Of a stretch of DNA of 64,000 nucleotides, positions 12,081-25,683 are shown one piece after another. Source of the DNA: Rhineura floridana (lineage: Eukaryota; Chordata; Lepidosauria; Squamata; Rhineuridae); contig NC_084487.1 of the NCBI RefSeq assembly GCF_030035675.1, positions 90,220,486 through 90,284,485 on the forward strand. Direction: 5' to 3'. Numbering within the stretch: the stretch's first letter is position 1; every line of letters begins with the position of its first letter. Position numbers and translations under genes: made by a program. Under the pieces are notes generated by a model, which ran no database searches, was not told the DNA's origin, and worked only from the letters and a program-made list of their open reading frames with translations.

Positions 12081-12812
12081 TAAGAACATAAGAAGAGCCC
12101 TTTGGATCTGTAACAGCATTCTGTTCTCACTGCGGCCAGCCATATGCCTATGGTAAACGTGCAAACTGGGCATAAGGGCAATAGTATTCTCCCACTAGTA
12201 TCCCCAACAATTCAGAAACATACTGCCTCTGATATTAGAAGCAATACAGCCATCAGGGCCGGTTCTAAAGAGCGGCCAGGTGGGGCACTGGCCCGACGGC
12301 CCCTGGAGCTACAGGGGGGCCCTCAGCCACCCCTCCACTCCCCTTCTGTGATCCGCAGGCCCCCCACGGACCCCCCCACTTACCTGTCTACTGTCTTTTA
12401 CCATTGCCCTTAACGAAGATGGCAGCTGTGGTTTCCCTAAGGTACTGAAGCCCCTGCTGCCATCTTAGTTGATGGCAGAGATGCACGCGTGCCATCAACA
12501 AAGATGGCGGCGGAGGCATCATCCCCTTCGGGAAACTGCAGCCACCATCTTCGTTAAGGGCAATGGTAAAAGACAGCAGATAGGTAGGTGGGGGGGCGTG
12601 GGGAGCTGCGTGTGTGTGTGCACGCACATGTGCGCACTCATGCACTCACATGCCAGGGCCCAGGGCAAGCTGATGCCCAAGGGCCCCGGCATTCCTGGAG
12701 CCGGCCCTGACAGCCATCATGGCTAATAACCACTGATAGCCTTATCCACCATGAATTTGTATAGTCCCCTTTTAAAGCTGTCCAAGATGGTGGCCATCAC
12801 TATGCATTGTAA
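12081..12812 (-). mobile_element. CR1 LINE remnant split by a hAT insertion
   Basis: The two outer parts (12081-12253 and 12718-12812) align end to end with the 3' region of the CR1 at 54071. The first has TAAGAACATAAGAAGAGCC and the second has CATCATGGCTAATAACCAC then CCATGAATTTG. A foreign block at 12254-12709 interrupts them. The CR1 copy is older than its insert. Confidence 0.85.
12254..12709. mobile_element. hAT non-autonomous element nested in CR1
   Basis: This 456-bp GC-rich element begins CAGGGCCGGTTCTA and ends, read on the other strand, CAGGGCCGGCTCCA. The octamer ACAGCCAT flanks it exactly at 12246-12253 and 12710-12717, a perfect hAT target-site duplication. The interior is itself an imperfect inverted repeat centred near 12480 (AAGATGGCAGCTG on one side, CAGCCACCATCTTCGTTAAG on the other). 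No transposase ORF is present. Confidence 0.93.
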
Positions 12813-16025
<3,213 letters not shown>

Positions 16026-18110
16026 AGATGCATTGATGTGCTGTCTCGTTAGAATTAACAAGACGTGTTTGGGGAAAATACTAGAACAAGGCAACATTGA
16101 ACACTGTCACTAAAAAAAGAGCAGAAGCAAGAACAGATTAAGAATTTAAGGTACTCTATGAATGTGTATCTATCTGTGCAAAAAGTTTCACTCCAAGGGT
16201 CAAATTGGTTACTAAGAACTAGTATGTTAGGCAAGATTCCCCCACAAGTTCCCCCCTGCAAAAAAACTGCTTTTTTGCACACATAGGAAGATATTTTATC
16301 AAGATGGATCATCAAATACTTAAACATTTCAGTTGTATTAGGTGCCTCTTCAAAAATAATGTGTTTTAAAACATCTGAATGTAATAACAAATCTAATCCC
16401 GCATCATCTTTTAAAACTGAATCCATAACCCACTATGAAAAGCCTGCTTTCCAGTGTTAAAAAAAATCCAGAATTCAAAAATACGTTCTGTGGTTGTTTG
16501 AGGTCAAGAATTACAAATATGGCACAATAGGTCATGAATTGTATTTATTATTGGGCAAATTATAAATATTTAGACTGAAAACTAAACGGCATAGACATAT
16601 ATTTTCAGTGTCTAGGAAAGCACAGTAATTACCATTCTTCAAGTTCTTTAAAGTGCTGGGCATTTTAAGTCTTCAAGTAAGTGAAGATTTAAACAGTGTA
16701 CAAAATTTCTTTACATGTGAGGAAACTCTTTAAATTTTGTGGTTGCTCCTGAAAGCAGACATAAATGCTGTAGTGCAAATGGCATGGAGGTTCTATTGTC
16801 AGAGGTTTGGGATTATTCTTTTGCATAGTACAGAGGCTCTATTTAGTTGTAAACAAATTACTTTTAATAACAGCCAAGCTTGTTCAGAAAATATATGGTT
16901 TAGAAACTTGGATTTAAATTAGTGACTTAAATTAAATTGATTTAAATCAAGTCACGCTTGTGGGCATTTTGTCCACTGCATTAAGTAGAGTTATGGTCTT
17001 GCCAGATGATGGACAAACACAGAAACTGTTAGACCAGCTAAATTTAAATAGATATAAAGCAATTATGAATGAGCTTCTTTGCAAGTAGGTGAGGGGATTA
17101 TCTATTTTTTAAAAGAAACAAATATTTTCATTTATTTTAGGCTCAATCAGGCTTGAGGCAATAAGCCTCTGAGTCCCTTAGATGTGAAGTCAGTGGAAGC
17201 TCAGTACAAGCAGAGCAGGTTCCAGCTTGAATGATGTTAAATTCCTAGTCTGCACATTTACTCACTGGAAAGAGACAGAAGTCAAGGAAGAGGAATCTTC
17301 TTGAGGGGGATTGTATTTCTTGAGGGAGATTGCATTTCAGTGACTGAGAAAAGGACAAAGGCCTTTGCCCTAGAGTCTACAGTTTAGATTATGTATATCA
17401 TAATGACCAAAGCTGGCTACACACATACGTTCTAACTAGTTGAAGATGATAGTGAGAATTTTTACATTTGAGACAAAATCTTCTAAGACTTCTCCTAACA
17501 AACGTCAGGGGGAGGGGGAGAGACAGAGACATCAGCTGAATCCTAAAAAAATTCAGAGTCATGTCAGTTGATTGGAGGCAGACATTTTTCAACTAGTATT
17601 TTTTTAAAATAGAAATTGTAGTTCCTCTGCAAGGATGAAAGAGAACTTGACTTTTGTGATGATCTTCTTTTATACAGTTCCATTTTGCAGTTAACTGAAA
17701 TTGCTCTAGAATATTTATTTAATATCTTTATTCAAAGATGTGGGAAAGATTCATTAAGAAAGTTCTGTGTTTTAAGATAAATTGTGTATCATAAAACTAT
17801 ATTTGTATACAAATAATTGTTATATATTTGAAAAACAATATATTTTTGTTTGAATTTACTACGTTTTAGAAACACTGGAAAAAGGACAATATCCCCCCAA
17901 TGTATCAACTGCTACATTGCATATTTTGCTTTTCTGTTGTCTTGATTTTCATATACAATACAAACATTGTATTGGAGAGAATTTTAGGTTAGGTAAAGAT
18001 GTAACATTTTCAGATTCATTTCCCTTTTACTACTACAGTGGCTTGACCCAGTCCTTTTGCAGTAACTGGAACATCAGACAAATGTGGAGCCTTGTTTCAT
18101 GGTGAATGAG
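16026..18110 (+). other. CFTR: CFTR 3' UTR and 3' flank
   Basis: The mRNA must end here or beyond. I find no canonical AATAAA between the stop codon and 18148. Variants present include ATTAAA at 16931 and CATAAA-type hexamers near 16760 and 17790, so the true end cannot be set by eye. A small AT-rich palindrome (TTGATTTAAATCAA) lies near 16937. The first AATAAA on this strand, at 18149, is inside the inserted Penelope-like element. Confidence 0.6.
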
Positions 18111-18145
18111 AAGTAACAAGATAAAAAGTGTGAAGCATTCACTGG

Positions 18146-18659
18146 AAAAATAAAACGGAGGTCAAAAACCAGAATGCTGGAAAGATATGGCTTTATTCTG
18201 TGCACAAAGGCATCTAATAATTTCTTGTATATAAAAAAAGATGAATTTCTGTATAAAATATATGAAAGCCCAACGCATTTCAGCCTGTGTAGTCAAGCCT
18301 TCATCAGGGGCTACAATACAAAATAATGAATATTCTTTAAAAAAACATACTAACAACTTAAACACACATATTCATTTTTAGAAGGACACAGTTACAATTA
18401 CAAAAATTGCTTTCATAATTCTCAAAATATAATTACAAAACTCTAACAACTTAAATACATACTAACAACTTAAACACACTCATTTTCATTTCTAGGAGGA
18501 TACAGTTACAGCCAAATGTTGCTTTCATTATATATCAAAATATGGTTGCAAAACTTTAACAACTTAAATTCATATCTTATTCTGAAAGACCAATCACAGA
18601 ATAATATTGCAGTCAATATTGCTTCAATATTTTCAAAATATACTTACAAAATAAATTCT
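18146..18659 (-). repeat. Penelope-like element, left inverted arm
   Basis: This is the reverse complement of 20540-21051 with about 99% identity by eye. It carries a decayed copy of the ribozyme-like motif at about 18265-18311 on the minus strand, where three differences from the right arm cluster, at least two of them at CpG sites. Confidence 0.9.
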
Positions 18660-18661
18660 GT

Positions 18662-20379
18662 CCATATGATCCTACAGATAAGATTACTCAAGAGATAAGA
18701 AATGTGTTAGAAGAAGGAGTTTGTTTGGGGTACATTACAAAGGAAGAAGAAAAAATTTTATGTAAAGAAAATCCCAGAACTCCTGTATTTTATGTTCTGC
18801 CAAAAATACATAAAGAAATAAGACCTCCCCCAGGACGTCCCATTGTATCTGGATGTGGGTCAGTTCTAGAACCTTTATCTCAGTTTGTTGATTTCTTTTT
18901 AAAACCTTTCATACCATGTATTCCTTCCTATATTAGAGATTCTGCTGACTTTATTAATAAGATGCAATATGTTCATATAGATGATGCGGATCTTCTAGTT
19001 ACTATGGACGTTAGATCATTATACACTAATATTCCTCAGAATGAAGCCCTTGATATCATACGTGCTACATTGGATTTAAGAACAGAGATTTATCCTCCTA
19101 CCCATTTCCTTTATGATTTAGCAGAAATAGCTATGCATAACAATTATTTCAAATTTGATAATCATTTTTATTGGCAAATTAAAGGAGTAGCTATGGGATG
19201 CCCCATGGCTCCAGAAATAGCAAATCTTTATATGGCAAATTTTGATTCAATAATGAATCTCGTGTTGAACAATTAATAGGGTGGTGGAGATATATTGATG
19301 ATGTTTTTTTGATTTGGAGAGGCACCCCAGAATCTCTCAATGATTTTGTAAGATGGGTTAATAACAAAAACACCAATATTCAATTTGATTATCAATACAA
19401 TTTGGATCAAATAAATTTTTTGGATTTAGATATTAAGAAACTAAACAATAGTTTACATACAAAAATTTATAAAAAACCTACAGATAAAAATACTTATTTA
19501 AAATATGATAGTTCACACCCAAAAGTATTAAGAGATAATTTACCCCATGGTCAGTTTCTTAGAATAAAACGGAACTGCACTACAGAGGAAGATTTCTTAT
19601 TGCAATCTTCATCCTTAAAAAAACAGCTATGGAATAGAGGATATCCATCCCCTATTATTGAGAATAACTTAAAAAAAGCAGCTAATAAGAAACGGGAGAA
19701 ACTCTTCATAAAATCATCACAAAAAGATTCTAGCCGTATAAACTGTATATTAACGTTTGATCATATCACTAATAAGTTAGAAAATAGTATAAGAAAACAC
19801 TGGCATATAGTGGAACATCTTAAGGGCTGTCAGGAACCTCCAAGGATCTCTTATAAAAGAACGAGGAATCTTAAGGACATTCTAGTTCATAGTGATTTAA
19901 AAGATGTCACTCAACAAAGACAGAGTTTACTCCCAGGTACAACTTCTCCCCTGGGTCATCATCCCTGTGGCCACTGCATTTTTTGTAAAAACACCAGCAG
20001 AATGACAGTTTTTGTTAATCCTGCTAATCAGAAGAAATATCATTTGAGGCACTTTTCCACTTGTAATACAGGTAGAGTCATCTATATTATACAATGTGGA
20101 TGTAAAAAACTGTACATAGGACAAACCTCAAGAATGGTGAAAATAAGGATAGGGGAACATTGGAGTAATTTAAGGAATAATAGAAGAGGGGCGCCTCTTG
20201 TAGAACATCATAATCAGTGCCCTCATTCTATAACAGAATATAAGTTTTGGGTTTTGGAAAAGGTTTTTGGAAGAAACATAGATAATTTAGTGCGTAGAGA
20301 ATTATATTGGATTTTGGAACTAGACACTATGATTCCTAATGGGTTAAATGAGGAATTCAATCTGTTACCTCTACTCTAA
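18662..20379 (+). pseudogene. Penelope-like RT and GIY-YIG endonuclease remnant
   Basis: The first part has reverse-transcriptase blocks in the usual order: LPKIHK, GRPIVSGCGS, MDVRSLYTNIP (motif A Asp) and KGVAMGCPMAPEIANLYMA (motif B), with a YIDD motif following. The second part runs through basic, Lys-rich sequence to a Cys-pair segment (CGHCIFCKN) and a GIY-YIG domain (VIYIIQCGCKKLYIGQTSR, then R-GEH). That RT plus GIY-YIG pairing is diagnostic of Penelope-like elements. The N-terminal third expected of a complete protein is missing and the frame is interrupted, so no functional enzyme is made. Confidence 0.9.
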
Positions 20380-20539
20380 TTCAGAACAAACATAGTCAAC
20401 TCAAGTCAGAAGTAATTATCAAGCAGGTTCAACTCATTACATGCTATAGAGTTCTATATTTCTTTGAATTTGGGTTTCAGTTTGCTTTACATGACAACAG
20501 CAATAAGGAAAATACCAGGTTGTCATAATACTTCACAGA

Positions 20540-21051
20540 AGAATTTATTTTGTAAGTATATTTTGAAAATATTGAAGCAATATTGACTGCAATATTATTC
20601 TGTGATTGGTCTTTCAGAATAAGATATGTATTTAAGTTGTTAAAGTTTTGCAACCATATTTTGATATATAATGAAAGAAACATTTGGCTGTAACTGTATC
20701 CTCCTAGAAATGAAAATGAGTGTGTTTAAGTTGCTAGTATGTATTTAAGTTGTTAGAGTTTTGTAATTATATTTTGAGAATTATGAAAGCAATTTTTGTA
20801 ATTGTAACTGTGTCCTTCTAAAAATGAATATGTGTGTTTAAGTTGTTAGTATGTTTTTTTAAAGAATATTCATTATTTTGTATTGTAGCCCCTGATGAAG
20901 GCTTGACTACACAGGCTGAAACGCGTCGGGCTTTGATATATTTTATACAGAAATTCATCTTTTTTTATATACAAGAAATTATTAGATGCCTTTGTGCACA
21001 GAATAAAGCCATATCTTTCCAGCATTCTGGTTTTTGACCTCCTTTTTATTT
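20540..21051 (+). repeat. Penelope-like element, right inverted arm
   Basis: This is the inverted partner of 18146-18659. It contains internal short repeats of the AACTTAAA/TTTAAGTTGTTAG type (several copies at 20620-20860) and the better-preserved hammerhead-like motif at 20887-20932. Confidence 0.9.
20887..20932 (+). ncRNA. hammerhead-ribozyme-like motif
   Basis: The order of conserved parts fits a minimal type I hammerhead. AGCCC (stem I, 20887-20891) is followed directly by CTGATGA (20892-20898). A stem II region ends before GAAA (20918-20921). ACGCGT allows a very short stem III, then comes the cleavage triplet GTC (20925-20927), and GGGCT (20928-20932) can pair with AGCCC. Hammerheads in Penelope-like terminal repeats are established. 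Stem II looks weak by eye, so activity of this copy is uncertain. Confidence 0.6.
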
Positions 21052-21799
21052 TTTCATGGTGAATGAGGCCTAGATTCAGGACTTGGAGGACCCTGGACAA
21101 GCTGATCTCGGTGAGCCTGAACAGTAGTTGGTGGGCCTAGGAGCCAACCTGCTTATGACATGAGCCTATAACAGATAACCCTTGTTGTAGGGGGAAATCC
21201 CTGCTTGTTCATTCCTTTAAAATCAAGGTGATTTTAACTACATTGCTAAAGAAGAGTATTGTATTCTGTTCAATTAAAATGTTATATTTAAGAAATAGGG
21301 ACATTATCCTTATATAGCAGGGCATTGCTTTGGCAGAGGGATAGTTTTGCACTATTTTGTTCTAATATTTTAAAGAGCCACATGTTTTTAAATGTATGTG
21401 GTTTATTCTTATTTTGACTACAGTGATGATGACATGAACAATAGCCAACAGGCATTCCTAACTGCTGTACATATATCTGTTTAGTCATCCTTCATCTTTC
21501 TTATAGGAGAAAAAATCCATTTCCCACATATAGCTTGGAGTCAGATTGATTAGATGCTACAGTATGACTAAAGCGTGTATGCATAGTAGGAAATGATGGT
21601 GTTATCTTACTACTTCCAGTTCTACAAAACAATTATGTCCATACACAGCCTCAGTTGTGTAGGTCCTATTGAAGTAAATGCAACTTAAGCATTTATGTAT
21701 TTTAATACCATTTATTTCAAAATCCACACATGTGTGCCTCCCTACACATAAAGCAAAACATATAATGCAACTGTGTGTGACTTGTGAGACTGAAGACTA

Positions 21800-22100
21800 A
21801 AGAGAGTACTTCTTGACACAACACACAAGTCTGTGGAATTCTTTGGCGCAAGATGTGGCGATGGTTTTAAAAGGGAATGAGACAAATTCATGAAGGCTGT
21901 CAGATTGTATTAGTCATGATGACTATATGGAGCCTATAGGTTTGGAGGCAGTGTGCTACTGAATGCCAGCTGGGGAGTGATAGTGGGAGAGGCTTATTTT
22001 CTTCATCTCCTACTCTGGGCTTCCCAGAGACATCTGACTAGCCTCTTTTGGAAACAGGACCTTTGGACTGATCCAGCATGGTTCTTCCTGTTTTTATGAG
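21800..22100 (+). mobile_element. CR1 LINE 3' fragment
   Basis: Reads as the end of CR1 ORF2 and 3' UTR: CTGTGGAATTCTTTGGC, then GATGACTATATGGAGCC, GGCAGTGTGCTACTGAATG and GATCCAGCATGG. It is diverged and 5'-truncated and lies in the CFTR-CTTNBP2 intergenic region. Confidence 0.8.
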
Positions 22101-22364
22101 GCCCACACAAATACCTGCTTAGATGTGTGAGCCCTGCTCACTCAGTGTATCCACTTCAAAAGAGGTATACAGATCATAGACCTGGGATATAGGCATGTGG
22201 GACACACATTTTATGCTTTACATTCTATGTGTGTGTGCACAGAGGAGCAAGTGGCTCGCTTTCCCATCTCAAGTATGGGTAGATCATATACACAGGGTCT
22301 GTGTCACCAATTTTTACTGTATTGTTTCCATTGTATGTATTTTTATAATTCTAAAACTCTTAGG

Positions 22365-22432
22365 CTGCCAACTTTCCTGAGAGTCTCACTGAAATCAGTG
22401 GGATTTACTACTGAGTAGACGTGTAGGATTCC
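22365..22432. repeat. short palindromic interspersed repeat
   Basis: Another member of the family at 6020, with TCTCACTGAAATCAGTGGGATTTACTACTGAGTAGACG forming most of one unit in spaced blocks. Diverged from the other copies. Confidence 0.5.
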
Positions 22433-23985
22433 CCTGTTAAACTGTGTATGTAACAAGCTACAATACCTGCCATTCAGGTTGCCGTCAGGTAATTATAGAA
22501 AGGGACTAAGTGAACACTGCTCAATTAAACAAAAGAAAAAAGAAAAGAAAATGAATTTAATTACTGCCAAGTTCCATGATGCTACTGTGTACAATATCTC
22601 AATAAAATGAATGTGTTGTGTACTTCCTGTTTGTGATATAACACAAATTATATCCAAGATTGTTCAGATGAGCAAGCTAAATGCAGATTCTCCTGGATCA
22701 CCCAAGCTAACAGATTTAATCCTTTCTCTGTTCCGAATTGATATATCTAATGCTGTATATTAACACTGTGGCCTTATATTACCTGTCAGAAATATTCTTC
22801 AAAAAGTGTTTGCTTCTAAATATTTGCTTTCTTGTCACTAGATGGTGCTGCAGAGTAGATATATTTTTCTTGGGCTGTATTAGCTCCAGAGAAAGGACAT
22901 TACAATCCATGTAGAAGTAAAAATGTATTGCCTTTTATTGGATCAGATTTTGTAAGCAAACATAGACGCAGGTTATTTTTATCTACATAAAATGTACTTT
23001 CAATCAGTAATAACCTAATTAGCTACCTTCCCACTTGACGTAGCAAAGAAGTCTGTGCAACTCAAATGCTTACATGTATTCATTTTCAACACCTGGTGCA
23101 ATAAATAATGTCACTTTAAACATAATGGAATAATTTGTAATGATATCTGTTTACTGGTAGAGTTTTCAGGAATAGACACTAGGAAACAAGGCACCTTACA
23201 ATGCACATTTAATTAAATGTTTTTATTTATGCACATTTTGAAAAGAATGGCTAGTGCCTACTTATTCCTGAAAGACTAGCAGGGCAATCATAACATCTCT
23301 TTAGTCGTATTCAACCTTCATTTACATTTCTTCTACAGCAAAGTATTTTGCATATACAGGTTGTTGGCTGTTCAAGTTATTGATAGAGTTGAAGATTGAT
23401 ATACATGAAAGCATGGATTGGCTGTAAATTTAGTTGTCGGGATAGTCACACAGTCTAGCCTTTGTTGAAGCCAGCACAAGTAAAGGAAGCTATAATAGAC
23501 TTCCTTCTGATAATAAAAAGTTTTCTCAAATAAGATCAGAAAGAAGGACAAGTTTGGCACAACAAGAGGGGAGGAATAATTTGATTTAGCATGTTGCTAA
23601 AATAATTAAGAAAAACAAAAGTATTTAAATATATCAGAACCAGGAAGCTGGCCAGAGAGTTGTTTGGACTATTTGCTTCTGAAGAATAAAATCCCTTCCT
23701 GCTGTAAGTCAGATCTAAAACCTTGTTTCTATATTCCCTTTCTAATAACCCCTCATCTGAGAGACACAGGTATTTGTGCTCTCCTCCAAGCTAAGTAGGC
23801 CGTTGAAGAAAAGTAGATATACACAATTTATCCATTATATATACATCCATCAATTTTTGGCAAATAATATTTGCTGTTTTGCTGGGAAACATACACAGGA
23901 AACTCCTTTGCCTTGAGTTTGTTTAGAATATTTAATTGATCAGTTTTATTATTGTGTTGAATAGTGTTGAGGAGATATGGGTTAC
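22433..23985. other. intergenic, no gene recognised
   Basis: Apart from the CTCF-like motif at 22835 this AT-rich stretch shows no repeat family I can name and no coding exon. The short minus-strand ORFs have no domains. Confidence 0.5.
22835..22850 (+). promoter_or_regulatory. CTCF-like motif 6.8 kb past CFTR stop
   Basis: TCACTAGATGGTGCTG differs at two positions from a strong vertebrate CTCF core (CCACTAGATGGCGCTG). It lies 6.8 kb downstream of the CFTR stop, between convergent CFTR and CTTNBP2. CTCF-bound insulator elements are known downstream of human CFTR. This is a motif match only. Confidence 0.4.
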
Positions 23986-23989
23986 TGCC

Positions 23990-24310
23990 TAAATTGTCCT
24001 TTACTACAGGACTGGAAATTAGCCAATGTAACACCGAAGAGGATAACAGGCTAGTTAGCTTAATGTCTGTTCAGAATCTCCTCTACCCTCATGTTACCCT
24101 CAAATAATTCAAAAAGGTTAGTGAGACAGGACTTATCTTTGTAGAAGCCATGTTGATTCTTCAGCAGGACTGGTCCTTCTATAATATGCTTGATCATGTT
24201 CATATTTACTAATGCTGGTCCCACATAAGAGAGATGGGTAAGTAAAGTGGCAGGTTAGGAAGCTGGATGTTGGACTAGATGGACTTTGCTCTGGACTAAC
24301 AGGACTCCTT
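23990..24310. repeat. mosaic of three small CR1 fragments
   Basis: About 23990-24072 matches CR1 ORF2 in plus sense (GACTGGAAATTAGCCAATG, then AGGCTAGTTAGCTTAATG). About 24073-24215 matches it in minus sense (AGTGAGACAGGACTTATC, AAGCCATGTTGATTC). About 24240-24310 resembles a CR1 3' tip in plus sense (GGACTAGATGGACTTTG). Three short pieces in alternating orientation suggest rearrangement. Confidence 0.6.
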
Positions 24311-25683
24311 ACGTTTTTAAGCTTGGCTCCACTTGAGAAACAAGAACAGGTAACTCCAGAATCCAGGAGGAAAGTTCAGATGAGAATTTTGAAAGCATCC
24401 CTACAAGTTTAACATGAGCTGCAGTAGACTGCCAATTAGCAAATTTTCAAGGCTTGAACTTTTGGACCTTAATTCACACCTCTCTCCACTCCCTGGCACA
24501 CAGGGTCAGTGTTCTGAGGACATTTTAAACAGACTTACCAAATAGTACCACAACTGATTCTGGTGATGTTTGATATGAATTCAGATATTTAGAGGAGTTG
24601 GGGAGAGAATCAATTCCTAACTACCACCTTCGTTCAGTAAATAGTCTCCCTCAATAACCCAAGCTGTTGAGGTTCCAGTGGTTGCGTGTGCAGCTGTGCT
24701 TGGATGACTTCCACATGAAACCTTGGCAACTCTTACAGGCTTTCAAGAAACTTTGCTTTGCTTCCAAACATTTCCCAGGCAACCCTTGCTACTGAATAAG
24801 TTGTCTAACCTAGAAGGAAAGGGGTAGGGTAGTGAAAGAATTACAATAAACAGTGTATGAATCTTATAGAACAGAATCTTCTTTAAAGAGGAATATGAGA
24901 GTTTCAATGAATCAAATTTAAATTGTTCAGTTTGAAAGCTGAGACAAAACACACCCAGAAGGAGGTGAGAGAAGAAAGTAAAGATTTCAAAATGTAAACA
25001 GCACAACTTGCATAACAGGATAAAGCTCAGTTATCATAAAGACATTTGGTGAGAAGCCAAAGCTGTTAAGAGTGAAATCTTACCACAGCAAAATCTCCCC
25101 TGCATGTGTGGTTGGACAAAGTTCACCGCACTTATTCTGAGTACGTAAATGGAAGTGAAAAAATGGGAAAGAATCAGGAAATAGAAGAAATCAGACTGTG
25201 AGAAAAAATCGAAACTAGGGCTTTGGACAGTAGTTACAGGCACACTGATGTCAACACCAATGCTAAATGGGCAAATAAAGTGAAGTTTGCTCCAATTACA
25301 AAATAAGCTTAGGTATAAAATGAAAGGCTCTGTGATTTCCTGCTTTTTTTAAAAAAAGTCTGTCATTTTTTAATTTTTAAAGAATAACAATTACAGAAGT
25401 AACAATTTTCAGAGAGGTAGCTGTGTTCACCTGTTGCAGCAAAACCAAGAAAGTCTTGTGGCACATTAAATGATCAAAATTTGTATTAGTCTTTAAGGCC
25501 CCACAAGACCATTTGTTGTTTTAAAGACGTGAAAGAAAAAGGTTATAACTAAAATTAGAACAAAAATTGTAGAGGTTTAAAAAGCATGCACGTCATTTGG
25601 TACAAAACTATCAGGAAGGAGAAAAAAAAGACTTTAATGATTAAATAATGTGTTCTTGGGAACTTGGATTTCTAAAGTTTGGG

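Larger units (their letters stand above)
18095..21067 (+). mobile_element. Penelope-like retroelement with long inverted ends and 16-bp TSD
   Basis: The 16-mer TTTCATGGTGAATGAG occurs at 18095-18110 and at 21052-21067 and marks the target duplication, so the element itself is about 18111-21051. It has a Penelope-type reverse transcriptase and a GIY-YIG endonuclease. About 510 bases at each end are inverted copies of each other and differ at only a handful of sites. This is a known Penelope-like architecture: a 5'-truncated body plus an inverted copy of the terminal (pseudo-LTR) region. The N-terminal part of the RT is absent. It lies 2.1 kb beyond the CFTR stop. The near-identity of the arms argues for a young insertion. 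It is broken and cannot act on its own. Confidence 0.92.
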
